A DNA stretch of 64,000 bases from JABCYV01 sp035512155 (GCA_035512155.1 DATKEN010000104.1:44858-108857), one strand, 5' to 3'; shown: positions 44,103 to 53,430, counted from the stretch's first letter. Program-made: numbers and translations. The notes: a model not told the origin generated them from the letters alone.

Positions 44103-44717
44103 ATGAAACTGCTTAGGATTTTCGCGTTGGCTGCTTTATTGTCCTGTGTGCCGCTGTCGGCGCTTGCCGATAGCGTATTCTCGAATTCGGGAGGAACTAT
44201 CTCTACCGCCGGCACAGGTCTCAAACTGACGGGGTCAATGCTGACGTCGGTCACTGGACTGGGCTCGTTCAGTGATTCCTCCCCTTCTGGATTCGTGAAT
44301 CTCACCACCGGGGCGCTTGCAACGGGTGCACTGTCGTCCAACGCCACTTTTGGCGCTGGCAGTTTTAAAATCACTGACACGAACACAGGTCTGGTTTTCC
44401 AAGGCACCTTCACTAACGCTACCTGGACCGCCGCTACGGGACTGCCGACGGGACAGTATGGCTGGACCTTAAGCGGCACCGTTAGTGGTACCTTGAATGG
44501 CTCGCCCGTCGTTGGGGGGACGCTTCAGGTCACCACCATCGCAACCAAAGGCAATCCCTTTCTCACGGGCGGGAAGATGAAAATCAACCTTAACGCCGGA
44601 ACAACGACTATCCCCGGCGCAACGACGCCTGAGTTAGGAACGCTGAGTCTTCTGGGGACGGGGATGGTCGGGATTGCGCTAATTGCCAAGCGCAGGAAAG
44701 GACGCAGCAAGTCCTAA
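44103..44717 (+). CDS. Surface-exported protein with a PEP-CTERM-like C-terminus
   Basis: A 204-residue protein. Signal peptide MKLLRIFALAALLSCVPLSALA; a Ser/Thr/Gly-rich beta domain (about 24-165) with NTGLVFQGTFTNATW and GTVSGTLNGSPVVGGTLQV; then TPELGTLSLLGTGMVGIALI and the basic tail AKRRKGRSKS. The last part is an acidobacterial variant of the PEP-CTERM sorting signal (P-E motif, hydrophobic helix, Arg/Lys cluster) cleaved by exosortase. A strong ribosome site and a perfect terminator show it is a single-gene unit. Likely an extracellular-matrix or surface component. Confidence 0.8.
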   Translation: MKLLRIFALAALLSCVPLSALADSVFSNSGGTISTAGTGLKLTGSMLTSVTGLGSFSDSSPSGFVNLTTGALATGALSSNATFGAGSFKITDTNTGLVFQGTFTNATWTAATGLPTGQYGWTLSGTVSGTLNGSPVVGGTLQVTTIATKGNPFLTGGKMKINLNAGTTTIPGATTPELGTLSLLGTGMVGIALIAKRRKGRSKS

Positions 44718-44750
44718 GACGGTCCTGCGAGTAGAAACCCGAAGATGTCG

Positions 44751-44785
44751 GCCCCGTTCACCTTTGGGCGGACGGGGCTTTTTTG
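44751..44785 (+). terminator. Rho-independent terminator after the PEP-CTERM-like gene
   Basis: GCCCCGT (44751-44757) pairs with ACGGGGC (44772-44778), with further CACC/GGGCGG-type pairing inside, followed directly by TTTTTT. It ends about 60 bp after the stop codon. Confidence 0.82.
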
Positions 44786-44983
44786 TTGCCGCCGGTGCGG
44801 TGCTCCTCAAGTCTTGGCCCGTCTCAGCTTCGCTTTTAATCGAAAATTCACAAAAGTATGGCGCCACGACAGGAGGCACAAGGGTAAGATTTCTCACTCA
44901 ATCAGGAATGAGGTCTGGCCTCGATCCCGGGATGACTTACCGGATCAGCCTCTTCGTAATTTGCTGGTAAGGAGCAAGGAATA

Positions 44984-45763
44984 ATGAAGCTCGTAGCTAC
45001 CGCGGTGCTTCTAGCGTGCCTGGCCGTACTAACTGTTTGTGGGGGCGGAAGCACAAGTTCGATAAATCCCAACGGCCAAGTTTCGGGAAACTGGCAAATC
45101 GCCTTGCAACGCGCGCCGAAATCTTCGAAGACGCTGTCGGGCTTCATTCTGCAATTGAGCGACTCCGTTACTGGTGGATTGATGCTCTCAGGCAGCTGTG
45201 CTGGGGTAGGCTCTGCTACAGGAACGATGACCGGACAAAATATTTCGCTCGACGCCACCGTAACCGGGCAGGCGCTGAACCTCGGCGGGACAGTTTCGTC
45301 CGATGGCTCCACGATGACCGGAACCTACACCATCTTGGCCTCCGGCTGCGGCAATTCGGAAACCGGGACTTGGTCGGCAACCCGGGTGAAGCCGCTCTCC
45401 GGCAGTTTTCATGGGACCTTGACCTCGACTAGACCTAGCGGAATCATTTCGGATGTTTCCGGAATGATCACGCAGGGACCGAATGGCGGTCAGAGCAGTG
45501 CTGTCCTTTCCGGGGCAATCACCTCCACCGATTCGCCGTGCTTCAGTAGCGCGACGCTCAGCGGAATAATTAGCGGAACGACTGTGGTACTGACTATTAC
45601 TGCTGCCGATGGCTCAGCACTGGGACAGTTCTTCAGCTTGACTACCACCACTAATGGGACTTCTCTGACTGGAAAATACAGTTTTTTGAGTCAGCTCCAA
45701 CTGCCGCCCGGTACGCCTTGCCGGTCCGGGGACGCCGGCACCCTGAGCATTACGCTGCCGTAG
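44984..45763 (+). CDS. Lipoprotein with beta-rich, Ser/Thr/Gly-rich repeats
   Basis: A 259-residue predicted lipoprotein (lipobox LTVCGGG). Two similar halves (SGNWQIALQRAPKSSKTLSG to ATRVKPLSGS, and LSGSFHGTLTSTRP to the end) alternate short beta strands such as GTYTILASGCGNSETGTW and SGIISGTTVVLTITAADGSA, with cysteines spaced as if paired. This design is common in Acidobacteriota lipoproteins without known function. AAGGAGC precedes the ATG. Confidence 0.75.
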   Translation: MKLVATAVLLACLAVLTVCGGGSTSSINPNGQVSGNWQIALQRAPKSSKTLSGFILQLSDSVTGGLMLSGSCAGVGSATGTMTGQNISLDATVTGQALNLGGTVSSDGSTMTGTYTILASGCGNSETGTWSATRVKPLSGSFHGTLTSTRPSGIISDVSGMITQGPNGGQSSAVLSGAITSTDSPCFSSATLSGIISGTTVVLTITAADGSALGQFFSLTTTTNGTSLTGKYSFLSQLQLPPGTPCRSGDAGTLSITLP

Positions 45764-45996
45764 TCTCTGCCGGCACGAGCTCCGCTAGCCTGGGAGCGGT
45801 CTAGCACTGAATTCGCAAGTTTTTAGCCTGTCATTTTTTCGCCTCCGCGTACCGCGACCGTCGCGGTGTTCCATCATAAATCTGCATCGGAAACTACACC
45901 ACTTCTGAGTCAACCAGTCGAGTGCCCCCGCATCTAAAGAACACTCGAGAGGCTTGAAATATTACCCTTGGGGAACGCCGCCACTTCATCGTTCAC

Positions 45997-47241
45997 ATGA
46001 ACAACGTGGTTCACACTCGCTGTTGTATTGCCGGAGGCGGTCCCGCCGGCATGATGTCGGCTTTGCTGCTTGCGCGCATCGGCGTCGACGTATTTGTGCT
46101 TGAAAAGCATGCCGACTTCCTGCGTGATTTCCGCGGCGACACTATTCATCCGTCGACTCTCGAGATCATGCATGAACTGGGTGTTTTGGACGAATTCCTG
46201 AAACGTCCGCACCAGGAAGTACGAGAGATCGCAGGGCAGGTCGGCCAAGACACAGTTACGATTGGCGACTTTACTTATCTGCCAACCCGCTGCCACTTCC
46301 TCGCATTGATGCCACAATGGGATTTCCTGAACTTTGTAGTGGAACAGGCCAGACGATATCCCACCTTTCACTTGACAATGCAGGCAGAGGTTACCGACCT
46401 GATCGTCGAGCAAGGCGTGGTGGTGGGTGCGCAGGCAAAGACACCCGACGGCAATCTGGAAATTCGGGCATCGCTAACAATCGGCGCTGATGGACGCCAC
46501 TCCGTAATTCGCCGACGAGCCGGCCTCGAAGTAAAAAATCTCGGCGCTCCGATGGATGTGATGTGGATGAGAATAAGCCGCCATCCTAATGACCCAGTAC
46601 AGACATTTGGCCACATCGATAGGGGTAGGATTCTGGTTCTGATCAATCGTGAAGATTACTGGCAGTGCGCATTCGTCATCCCGAAGGGCGCGGCCGATGA
46701 AATCCGGCATAGAGGGCTATCCTCCTTTCGCGAAGAAGTAACCAGTCTTGCTCCCTTCCTATCCGATCGTGTGCAAGAGTTACACGACTGGAAGGACATC
46801 AGTGTGCTGACTGTTGCCGTGGATCGACTGGTGCAGTGGTCCCGCGCCGGAGTGTTATGTATCGGTGATGCGGCGCATGCCATGTCGCCTATCGGAGGGG
46901 TAGGCATCAATCTGGCCATTCAGGACGCAGTCGCAACGGCAAACTTACTCGGCGAAAAACTTCTGCACGGAACTCCGAGCGAAGAAGAGCTTCAGATCGT
47001 CCAGCGGCCTCGGAGGTTTCCGACTTGGGCCACCCAGCAGATTCAAATCACCATCCAAAACAGAGCGATCGGCCGCGTTCTTGGCAGGCCGAGATCCCTC
47101 ACTCTTCCATGGCAGCTGAAGCTCTTGCGCCGATGGCCAATTCTGCGACGAATTCCCGCTCGATTGGTTGGCATTGGGGTCCGTCCGGAGCACGTGAAAA
47201 CACCAGAAGTAACCACGATTAGAGAAACCACCGTAGCCTAA
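45997..47241 (+). CDS. FAD-dependent aromatic-ring monooxygenase (PHBH/UbiH fold)
   Basis: A 414-residue flavoprotein. FAD-binding motifs are CCIAGGGPAGMMSALLLARI (GxGxxG), the DG-type segment TIGADGRHSVIRRRAGL and the GD motif LCIGDAAHAMSPIGGVGINL. The fold is that of p-hydroxybenzoate hydroxylase, using NAD(P)H and O2 to hydroxylate aromatic or polyketide substrates; the substrate here is unknown. No ubiquinone or degradation genes are adjacent. There is no clear ribosome site before the ATG. Confidence 0.9.
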   Translation: MNNVVHTRCCIAGGGPAGMMSALLLARIGVDVFVLEKHADFLRDFRGDTIHPSTLEIMHELGVLDEFLKRPHQEVREIAGQVGQDTVTIGDFTYLPTRCHFLALMPQWDFLNFVVEQARRYPTFHLTMQAEVTDLIVEQGVVVGAQAKTPDGNLEIRASLTIGADGRHSVIRRRAGLEVKNLGAPMDVMWMRISRHPNDPVQTFGHIDRGRILVLINREDYWQCAFVIPKGAADEIRHRGLSSFREEVTSLAPFLSDRVQELHDWKDISVLTVAVDRLVQWSRAGVLCIGDAAHAMSPIGGVGINLAIQDAVATANLLGEKLLHGTPSEEELQIVQRPRRFPTWATQQIQITIQNRAIGRVLGRPRSLTLPWQLKLLRRWPILRRIPARLVGIGVRPEHVKTPEVTTIRETTVA

Positions 47242-47245
47242 CAAA

Positions 47246-47273
47246 CGAGAGCGGCGAGGAACTGCCGCTCTCG
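47246..47273. terminator. Bidirectional hairpin between convergent genes
   Basis: CGAGAGCGGC (47246-47255) and GCCGCTCTCG (47264-47273) form a perfect 10-bp stem with an 8-nt loop. It lies in the 42-bp gap between convergent stop codons, where a shared terminator is expected, though no T run follows on either strand. Confidence 0.6.
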
Positions 47274-47283
47274 TCGAATCCGA

Positions 47284-47757
47284 TTAGGCAGCCTGCCTCG
47301 CCTTTTTTGCGCGTTCTTCCAACTCTTGCGGCGCCACATCTTCAACGTGGGTGGCGATGCCCCAGAGATGGCCGAACGGATCCTCGATGAAACCTGAGCG
47401 GTCTCCGTAGAACTGGTCCTGCACCGGCTTCAGAATCTTCGCGCCGGCAGAGACTGCACGTTCGACTACGCGATCGACATCGGGAATGTATAAATACAGA
47501 CTCACCGGGCTTGCGCCGATGCTGGCAGCACTGGTATGCCCTTGTCCCATGCTGGGATTTTCGTCAGCCAGCATGACCCGCGAGTCACCGATCTGCAGCT
47601 CCGCGTGACCGACTTTGCCATCGGGCTGATCCATGCGAAAGACTTCGGTAGCGCCAAAAACCTTCTTATAGTACTCGATGGCTTGAGCGGCGCCGTTGAT
47701 GACGAGGTAGGGTGTAATGGAGTTGTAGCCCTGGGGAATATGCGAGATTTTGCTCAT
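47284..47757 (-). CDS. VOC-family (glyoxalase/bleomycin resistance-like) protein
   Basis: A 157-residue protein of the PhnB/VOC type. SITPYLVINGAAQAIEYYKK, GHAELQIGDSRVMLADE and RSGFIEDPFGHLWGIATHVE mark the paired beta-alpha-beta-beta-beta modules, with metal-ligand-type His and Glu residues. Substrate unknown. The ATG at 47757 follows GAAGGAG; the frame extends upstream without a ribosome site. Confidence 0.88.
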   Translation of the reverse strand: MSKISHIPQGYNSITPYLVINGAAQAIEYYKKVFGATEVFRMDQPDGKVGHAELQIGDSRVMLADENPSMGQGHTSAASIGASPVSLYLYIPDVDRVVERAVSAGAKILKPVQDQFYGDRSGFIEDPFGHLWGIATHVEDVAPQELEERAKKARQAA

Positions 47758-48057
47758 ATTTTTTTCTCCTTCAGAATGCGGGTTGAGGGTTGAGGCCACG
47801 GGTGCACCTTGCTCGCACGTGGTCTGACATTCGTGAACCATGAGAACACAACTTGTGAACCTGCTCAAGGCCGCACTCGTTGGGCAGCTCAGGCATCTTA
47901 CTTGGATGTCAACTGATCACACAGATTGTTACCGCTGGTTGTATTAACAACCCATTAACTCTCGTTCGCTACACTATTCTCGTCCGCGACTTTTCCTCCG
48001 GGTGGGTGTTTGTGGTCTGCGACCTTGCCCCGACGAGATTCGCAAGAGGCCGCCTAT

Positions 48058-49281
48058 ATGCTGACTAAAAAAGCGATTTATCTGGCAAGCCTGCTAATCG
48101 CCGGTTGCCTCCTAACCGTCGTTGTAGCCAGCGCGCAGAGCGTGACTCCACTGTGTACGCCGAGGACAATCACTAACCAAGTACTAACGACCGCTGCGCA
48201 GCGCGAAGCCGGCGGAGATATCGCGCAGCCACCGCTCACCGATCAGGCTGACGGCTTCGCTTGGCCGGACACGCCGTTAGGCGTAGTCAAAACTGATCAG
48301 GGTTACATGTTCTTCGGCAGCGATGGCGGCCTGCATTCGCGTCAGCAATGGCAGGGGCACCCGTACGGGAATAACAAATATGGATCCATCACACGCACGC
48401 TTGGCACGGTCGACAATCCACTCGGCTCCGCGCCTCCGATCGACGTTACCATCCGTCCCAATCCTGATTCGAATGTCAATCCTTACTATCAAAGCTATGA
48501 CTACATGGGCGGTGGGCCAGTTTACAAAGTTCCCGCTGGTCGGCCGGGAGCCGGTAATCTGCTTTTGGTCTACCACGCCGAGATTCCGACCGTCACGACC
48601 CGGAGTTTCTACTCAGTCTTAGCATTGGCCGCATCGACCGATCAGGGCATGAGCTGGACTGACCTGGGAGAGATTATTCGCATCAATCAGGGTTATCGAA
48701 CGGACATGGACGGCTTTGATATCGGCGATTCACCTCTCGTCACCTCTCCCGATCACAAGTACTTCTACATCTTTTTTCCGGACTGGCGGGCCAACGGCAC
48801 CACTCACTGGGGAAACACGGTCACTTCGGTTTCTGTCGCGCGTGCGCCAATTGCCGACGTGCTAGAGGCCGCCTTCGGCGCCAAACCCCATGCGTTGGCT
48901 TTCCAGAAATATTATGACGGATGGCATCTGGAACAGGGCCTGGGTGGTTATTCGCGAGATCTCGAAACTCAGACCCCATACGGCGGGAATCTTCAGGTCG
49001 CCTATAACGCCGGCCTGCAGCGCTATCAGATGCTCATCAACGCTGGGGTTGTGGTCTACTACTCGGAGTCCCCGGATGGGATGAACTGGTCAGCACTTAG
49101 CTTACTGTACGACTTCCGCCATGAACAGGATCAGCCGAGCGTTTATGTCACTTTCGTTGGAATGGGAGATGACCCCGCTGTTTTAGGAAAGCAGTTTTAT
49201 GTCTTCTACACTCGTTACCCCAACACCGGAGCCGGCTGGACTGGGGCGTCGGTGAATCGCTTTACGGTATCGTGCCCCTGA
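48058..49281 (+). CDS. Secreted beta-propeller-like protein with Asp-box motifs
   Basis: A 407-residue exported protein. Signal peptide MLTKKAIYLASLLIAGCLLT to about VASAQ. The mature part has Asp-box-like loops (AASTDQGMSWTDLG; SESPDGMNWSALSL) and many aromatic strand repeats, as in five- or six-bladed sialidase/glycosidase-like propellers. No catalytic set is recognised, so it may bind or cleave a glycan. The ATG at 48058 follows AGAGG and gives the signal peptide; a GTG at 48010 is less likely. Confidence 0.7.
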   Translation: MLTKKAIYLASLLIAGCLLTVVVASAQSVTPLCTPRTITNQVLTTAAQREAGGDIAQPPLTDQADGFAWPDTPLGVVKTDQGYMFFGSDGGLHSRQQWQGHPYGNNKYGSITRTLGTVDNPLGSAPPIDVTIRPNPDSNVNPYYQSYDYMGGGPVYKVPAGRPGAGNLLLVYHAEIPTVTTRSFYSVLALAASTDQGMSWTDLGEIIRINQGYRTDMDGFDIGDSPLVTSPDHKYFYIFFPDWRANGTTHWGNTVTSVSVARAPIADVLEAAFGAKPHALAFQKYYDGWHLEQGLGGYSRDLETQTPYGGNLQVAYNAGLQRYQMLINAGVVVYYSESPDGMNWSALSLLYDFRHEQDQPSVYVTFVGMGDDPAVLGKQFYVFYTRYPNTGAGWTGASVNRFTVSCP

Positions 49282-49346
49282 CAAGCACGATGAGATGACG
49301 TGCGCCCATGTACGGGTGTTTCGGCTGGCCATGCTAAGCCCACACT

Positions 49347-49550
49347 TCACTCCTTAGCCAGACTCTGCGCGTTGGCGGGCGTGCTGGCTGAAGCGGCCGG
49401 CTTCTCTTCATCTTTCATTGCTGATTTGAAGCCGCGAATACCCTCTCCAATTCCTTTGCCCAACTCAGGAAGCTTCTTGGGCCCGAACACGAGCAAAGCA
49501 ATTCCGAAGATGACCAGCAGGTGCATTGGTTGAAACAGTCCTTCAAACAT
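49347..49550 (-). CDS. tatA: Twin-arginine translocase subunit TatA/TatE
   Basis: A 67-residue protein with the TatA plan: short N-terminus, membrane helix HLLVIFGIALLVFGPKKLPE, amphipathic helix GKGIGEGIRGFKSAMKDEEK and an acidic, Ala/Ser-rich tail. The FGPKKLPELG hinge is diagnostic. It is the last gene of a leftward cluster that includes a protein with a twin-arginine signal (50533-51561). TatB and TatC are not in the window. Confidence 0.93.
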   Translation of the reverse strand: MFEGLFQPMHLLVIFGIALLVFGPKKLPELGKGIGEGIRGFKSAMKDEEKPAASASTPANAQSLAKE

Positions 49551-49590
49551 GAGTGCTCCTTATGTCGCACAGGTATTGTCTTGCCGGGAA

Positions 49591-50061
49591 TTACCGGACC
49601 GGCGCCATATACCACACGTAGTAAGTCCCTACGCCGCTTACCAGAACAATGAACCAAAGCACGAGCTCTGTTTGCATCCATCGCTTCCAATGTTTGAACC
49701 GCAACCGGAGCGGAAGAATGTCGGTCCCCGCCACGATGACGATGTAGAGTCCCAGGAGTTCAGCTGTTATCCCTAAAACCGCATGACCTGCAGCGGCCGT
49801 GTAGTACCAGTTATGAACAACCTTGCGGAATGATGGTTTTACCTGTCGAAACGACGGCCACATCACGAGTCCAATCATCAACAAGTTCAAAAGCAGCACT
49901 GTCGTCTGGCAAATGCCGTGGGCTTGGTAGCGCTTTTGTTTCGCTAGAACCAACCCCGTGATCAGTGCGGCCCCCATGATGAGCTGCACGACAAGGTTGA
50001 TATCTGCCGCAAACGTGGCGCCGGTTCCGAGAAAGCCCCTCGTTGGAAAGAAAGACGACAT
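49591..50061 (-). CDS. DUF420-like integral membrane protein
   Basis: A 156-residue protein with four hydrophobic helices: ADINLVVQLIMGAALITGLV, TTVLLLNLLMIGLVMWPSF, AGHAVLGITAELLGLYIVIV, TELVLWFIVLVSGVGTYYVW. Conserved histidines (HGICQTT, HNWYYTAAAGHAVLG) could bind heme or metal. It resembles DUF420/CtaM-type membrane proteins linked to terminal oxidases. It lies between cupredoxin and tatA genes (26 and 40 bp gaps). Role unknown; electron transfer or assembly is an inference. Confidence 0.72.
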   Translation of the reverse strand: MSSFFPTRGFLGTGATFAADINLVVQLIMGAALITGLVLAKQKRYQAHGICQTTVLLLNLLMIGLVMWPSFRQVKPSFRKVVHNWYYTAAAGHAVLGITAELLGLYIVIVAGTDILPLRLRFKHWKRWMQTELVLWFIVLVSGVGTYYVWYMAPVR

Positions 50062-50087
50062 CAATAATTACTCGCTCCATCCGAGTC

Positions 50088-50447
50088 TCACTGCACCACG
50101 ACTTTGCCGGTCATCTTCGGGTGGATCGTGCAGAAATAGGAATACGTTTCCGCCTTGGTAAACGTGTAGGAGAACTTTTCATCCGTATCCATCACCTTCG
50201 ACTTGAATACGCCGTCTGTGCTCACGGTCGTATGCGGAATGTCATCTTTATTTGTCCAGGTAACGGTCGCTCCGACGGGTACCGTGAGCGTCTGTGGCCC
50301 AAAAACGAAATTATCGATTTTCACCTCCGCGTTGGCCGCGGAGGGCTGGTCACTCGCTGCGACTCTCGGTGATCCCGCTGACAAGAGCATCACTGCAATC
50401 ATTACCGGCGCCGCCAAACCTGCAACCCACCCATTTTTCCTGGTCAT
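50088..50447 (-). CDS. Periplasmic cupredoxin (amicyanin/plastocyanin-like)
   Basis: A 119-residue blue-copper protein. Signal peptide to about RVAAS; the mature domain has all type-1 copper ligands: His in DIPHTTVS, Cys and His in YSYFCTIHPKMTG, and Met in the same loop. It is expected to carry electrons in the periplasm. It sits in an operon-like group with a Tat-exported phosphoesterase and DUF420-like protein. Confidence 0.92.
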   Translation of the reverse strand: MTRKNGWVAGLAAPVMIAVMLLSAGSPRVAASDQPSAANAEVKIDNFVFGPQTLTVPVGATVTWTNKDDIPHTTVSTDGVFKSKVMDTDEKFSYTFTKAETYSYFCTIHPKMTGKVVVQ

Positions 50448-50532
50448 TTTCTGTTTCCTTTCTAGTTTGATTTTTCTTGCTTGGTCTTCTTTGTTCGGAC
50501 CGGATTCCTCGGCCGCCTACCAAAGAGTGTTG

Positions 50533-51561
50533 TCAGCTACGGCCGGTGCCATTTCCTGACGCTAAAGGCGCGGAGTCCCCAAGCGGCGAGTCCACGATGG
50601 CGAGGCTATGACCGCTCACCAGATAGTTCACGTCGGTGATTCCCAACACCCGCTGCAACTGGTCGGCTGGCACCTTCATTGGTCCGGCTGAGGGAGCTGT
50701 TCCCGGCGCAGGTTGAGGGAAAGCGGTCGACATCGCGGTGTGGAACGAAACCTTACCTTCGATCTTCTGCATGATCTGGTGAATATGGCCGTTCAACACA
50801 GTTACGGAACCAAAACGCCTGACGTAAGACAAGGCTTGCTCGCTGTCGTCGGTTCCCCAGCCCCAGTCTGGATAGATGGTCCACAGTGGAATGTGCGCAA
50901 AGAGCACAATGGGAGTGCTGGCAGAACGTCCCTTGAGATCGTCCTCCATCCACTCCAGCTGTTCGTGACCGAGCGACCCCATGCCTCCAGCTTTCAAATT
51001 GGCGACATTCACCAGGCCAGCGAAATGCACACCCTTGTGATCGAAGCTGTACCATCCGGTCCCTTTGGTACCCTTGCCATAGCGCTCCAGATATTGCTCG
51101 CCGTTGTCACTTAGCATGTCATGCTCACCCGGTACGAAATAGATCTGCTTGGCAGACGTTCCTTTCAATGCCTGGTCGAGCGTGTCGAACTCACTCGGCT
51201 TCGAAAGCTGACTCAGGTCACCGGTGTGAATAATGAAATCTGGCTTGTGAGGCATGGCGTTGATTTTGTTGATAGCCGTCTGCAGGGTAGCGGTGACATC
51301 CGGATTTGCTGGCTTGTTAAAACCGATGTGACTGTCGCTGATCTGGACGAAGCTGAAATCCCCGTTTTTGCTGGCATTCTTGCCGGCAGCTTTGCCACCG
51401 CTTTTGGCAAACGCCCGTGAGACCGGGATTCCACCACTCAAAGTCCAAACCAGTCCCGTGCCCGCCCATGCCATGCACTTTAAGAACCCGCGACGGTCAA
51501 CACCGTCGTTGTTAAGATCTTGCAACTTCTGATCGATCAAATCTTGTTTCTTGTCGGTCAT
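50533..51561 (-). CDS. Tat-exported calcineurin-like metallophosphoesterase
   Basis: A 342-residue protein. A twin-arginine signal, DRRGFLKCMAWAGTG (RR at 23-24), directs folded export. The phosphoesterase domain has QISDSHIGF, HTGDLSQ, PGEHDMLS (Glu in place of the usual Asn of GNHD/E), FAHIPLW and LNGHIHQ. The GEHD variant occurs in some family members and may affect metal binding. A 20-residue Ser/Gly/Lys linker follows the signal. It heads the leftward group cupredoxin, DUF420-like, tatA. Confidence 0.9.
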   Translation of the reverse strand: MTDKKQDLIDQKLQDLNNDGVDRRGFLKCMAWAGTGLVWTLSGGIPVSRAFAKSGGKAAGKNASKNGDFSFVQISDSHIGFNKPANPDVTATLQTAINKINAMPHKPDFIIHTGDLSQLSKPSEFDTLDQALKGTSAKQIYFVPGEHDMLSDNGEQYLERYGKGTKGTGWYSFDHKGVHFAGLVNVANLKAGGMGSLGHEQLEWMEDDLKGRSASTPIVLFAHIPLWTIYPDWGWGTDDSEQALSYVRRFGSVTVLNGHIHQIMQKIEGKVSFHTAMSTAFPQPAPGTAPSAGPMKVPADQLQRVLGITDVNYLVSGHSLAIVDSPLGDSAPLASGNGTGRS

Positions 51562-51778
51562 TTTTCCTCCACCCTGTGTACCGTGCAGAGTTGATAACTT
51601 GCGCCCCCCACTTTTATTCCCCCCGTAGAAGCCAGCTCATAATCAGGTTTGGAAAGGGCAGGGCTTCAAGCCGTGCCACCCAAGAATCAACAAAAGACGT
51701 GGGCCTTAGCCCCTGAGATCTCGTCTCCCATCGATCAAAAAACAGCGACGGGAAGCTAGGTGTGTTTGGGGACCACGC

Positions 51779-52228
51779 CTACCCAGGCGTGTTTACACCG
51801 CTCAGGAAACCGCCAATATGGGCCGTCAGAGCTACAAGAACCACAGCCAGAAGCTCGATGGGAAAACGGTAGCCTGGTAAAGCCTCCACGCGCCGCCGTG
51901 CCCGGAAATTCACCCACCACACCAGCCAGATCATCAGGCTCGAGGCGCACGCAAATATCAGGTGAAGCAGCAGGATGCCCTTCAATCTCCGCCCCTCGAG
52001 CTGAAACTGCCATGCCAGAATGCCCGTGGCGAGAACCGGGATAGTCGAAAGCGCGGCCACCAGGAGGTTGTAATACGCGGCGTCCGTCAAACTCCGTCGT
52101 TTCGTCCAATGCGCCATCAAGTCGAAGGCCACCGCCGTAACGAATAATGCGATCGGAAAATGGATCAGCACGATGTGTTGTGCGTGTTTCGCTAAGAGTG
52201 CCGTCTTGAGATCGAAAGGATGTACCAT
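51779..52228 (-). CDS. DUF2231 integral membrane protein
   Basis: A 149-residue, four-helix membrane protein with the DUF2231 hallmarks: HFPIALFVTAVAFDLMAHW, ATGILAWQFQLEGRRLKGIL, and ALTAHIGGFLSGVN at the end. Proteins of this type often sit with periplasmic cytochromes or copper proteins. The ATG at 52228 is chosen because AAGGTGG lies 6 nt upstream. It is 217 bp upstream of the Tat phosphoesterase gene, same strand; co-transcription is possible. Confidence 0.8.
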   Translation of the reverse strand: MVHPFDLKTALLAKHAQHIVLIHFPIALFVTAVAFDLMAHWTKRRSLTDAAYYNLLVAALSTIPVLATGILAWQFQLEGRRLKGILLLHLIFACASSLMIWLVWWVNFRARRRVEALPGYRFPIELLAVVLVALTAHIGGFLSGVNTPG

Positions 52229-52460
52229 CGGCATCCACCTTTGCTCGGATCGTCGAGTCCGAGGCTCAACAACTAATAACTGGTGAGGCGACGTTGTATT
52301 CCCTGGGACCTATCCTGATGCTCAGAAAGGAGAAAAGGAGGAGGCCGAGTGAGGAAGGCGGCCTACTTTGTATGTCGCACAACAGACTGGTCAAACGAAT
52401 TTCGAAGATAAGCTTGGGGCGGAGACGACTCGACCTTACACTATCGCGGTCGAACTGGAG

Positions 52461-53210
52461 CTACTTGTGGATTGCTGCCCCCGCTTTGGCCACAACACCG
52501 GTTTTACGGAAATCCACAATCTCTGCCGTTAACGTGTGATTGCCGAATATCCGTACGTCGGCCATGGCTTCGGTTGAGGTCTGCAGCCATGTCCCTCCGA
52601 CGAAGCCGAACACAATCTTCACGTGCACCTTCTTCAACCACCACGAGGGCGTTTTCACTAATTCACCGTTGATCTGGCGGACCAAAAATGTGTCCTTGTC
52701 AACCCACGCTTCACCTGAAATCAGATTCTTTTCCTTTCGTTTGGGGCTAAGTGCAATTACATAGCACTGGTGGCCTTCGAGGACATCCTCGCCCAAATAT
52801 GTCACGTCGTATTTATCCCTCATTACGGCTGCTGAAGGAACGTCTCGCCCTTGAGCCGACGCTTCCACTTCGTGGTCCAGAATGCTTCGTACTACCTGCT
52901 CTGCGCGGCGGCTGCCCGAAGTTTTCTGAATGGCATAACGCTTGGTGCGAGGCGGCTGGAAGTCTACCTCTGCCAAAATCTCGGACGCAGAGTTTGAGTT
53001 GTTGGTGGGGAAAATGCGGTACTTCAGAACTTCCCGATAGGATGCTTGGGGCCGATTCTCCACTTGGGCCCTTCCCATTTTATCGACGAGGGGCGTCGCA
53101 GACGTCGAGACCGGATCCTGCTCAGCCGCTGAAGTTGCCTGACCTAGAGCCAAACAACACGTCAGACCGAGGAACAGACCTATATTCGCCAATGATGTTG
53201 GACCGCACAC
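52461..53210 (-). CDS. LolA-like periplasmic outer-membrane lipoprotein-sorting protein
   Basis: A 249-residue exported protein. The N-terminus (LANIGLFLGLTCCLALGQ) is a signal peptide or lipobox. The mature part has the half-barrel LolA/LolB-like pattern: VLKYRIFPTNNSNSASEILA, KYDVTYLGEDVLEGHQCYVI, SGEAWVDKDTFLVRQINGEL, FGNHTLTAEIVDFRKTGV. It likely binds a lipid or lipoprotein acyl chain in the periplasm. Uses a GTG start. Divergent from the Omp85 gene, suiting a shared envelope role. Confidence 0.7.
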   Translation of the reverse strand: MCGPTSLANIGLFLGLTCCLALGQATSAAEQDPVSTSATPLVDKMGRAQVENRPQASYREVLKYRIFPTNNSNSASEILAEVDFQPPRTKRYAIQKTSGSRRAEQVVRSILDHEVEASAQGRDVPSAAVMRDKYDVTYLGEDVLEGHQCYVIALSPKRKEKNLISGEAWVDKDTFLVRQINGELVKTPSWWLKKVHVKIVFGFVGGTWLQTSTEAMADVRIFGNHTLTAEIVDFRKTGVVAKAGAAIHK

Positions 53211-53430
53211 AGGTTATTCCCCAAACATTTAGTGCTGGGTCGACCGTGAGGGTTGCCTTTGATCTTCAGATGTTGCCAGGCTGAGGACGATGCCCGGAAT
53301 CCGTGATCTGCCTGTTGCTTACGCAGAACTTCTTTAGTTTCGGGTCTGTGGAATTTGCTGACCACCGCCACTTTTCCACAGCGACAACTCCTACGCATTC
53401 AATCGCATCCCACATCCTCCATTATTCTAT
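53211..53430. promoter_or_regulatory. Divergent promoter region of the envelope genes
   Basis: 220 bp between the LolA-like gene (minus) and the Omp85 gene (plus). Promoters for both should lie here; I cannot place them reliably. Confidence 0.35.
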
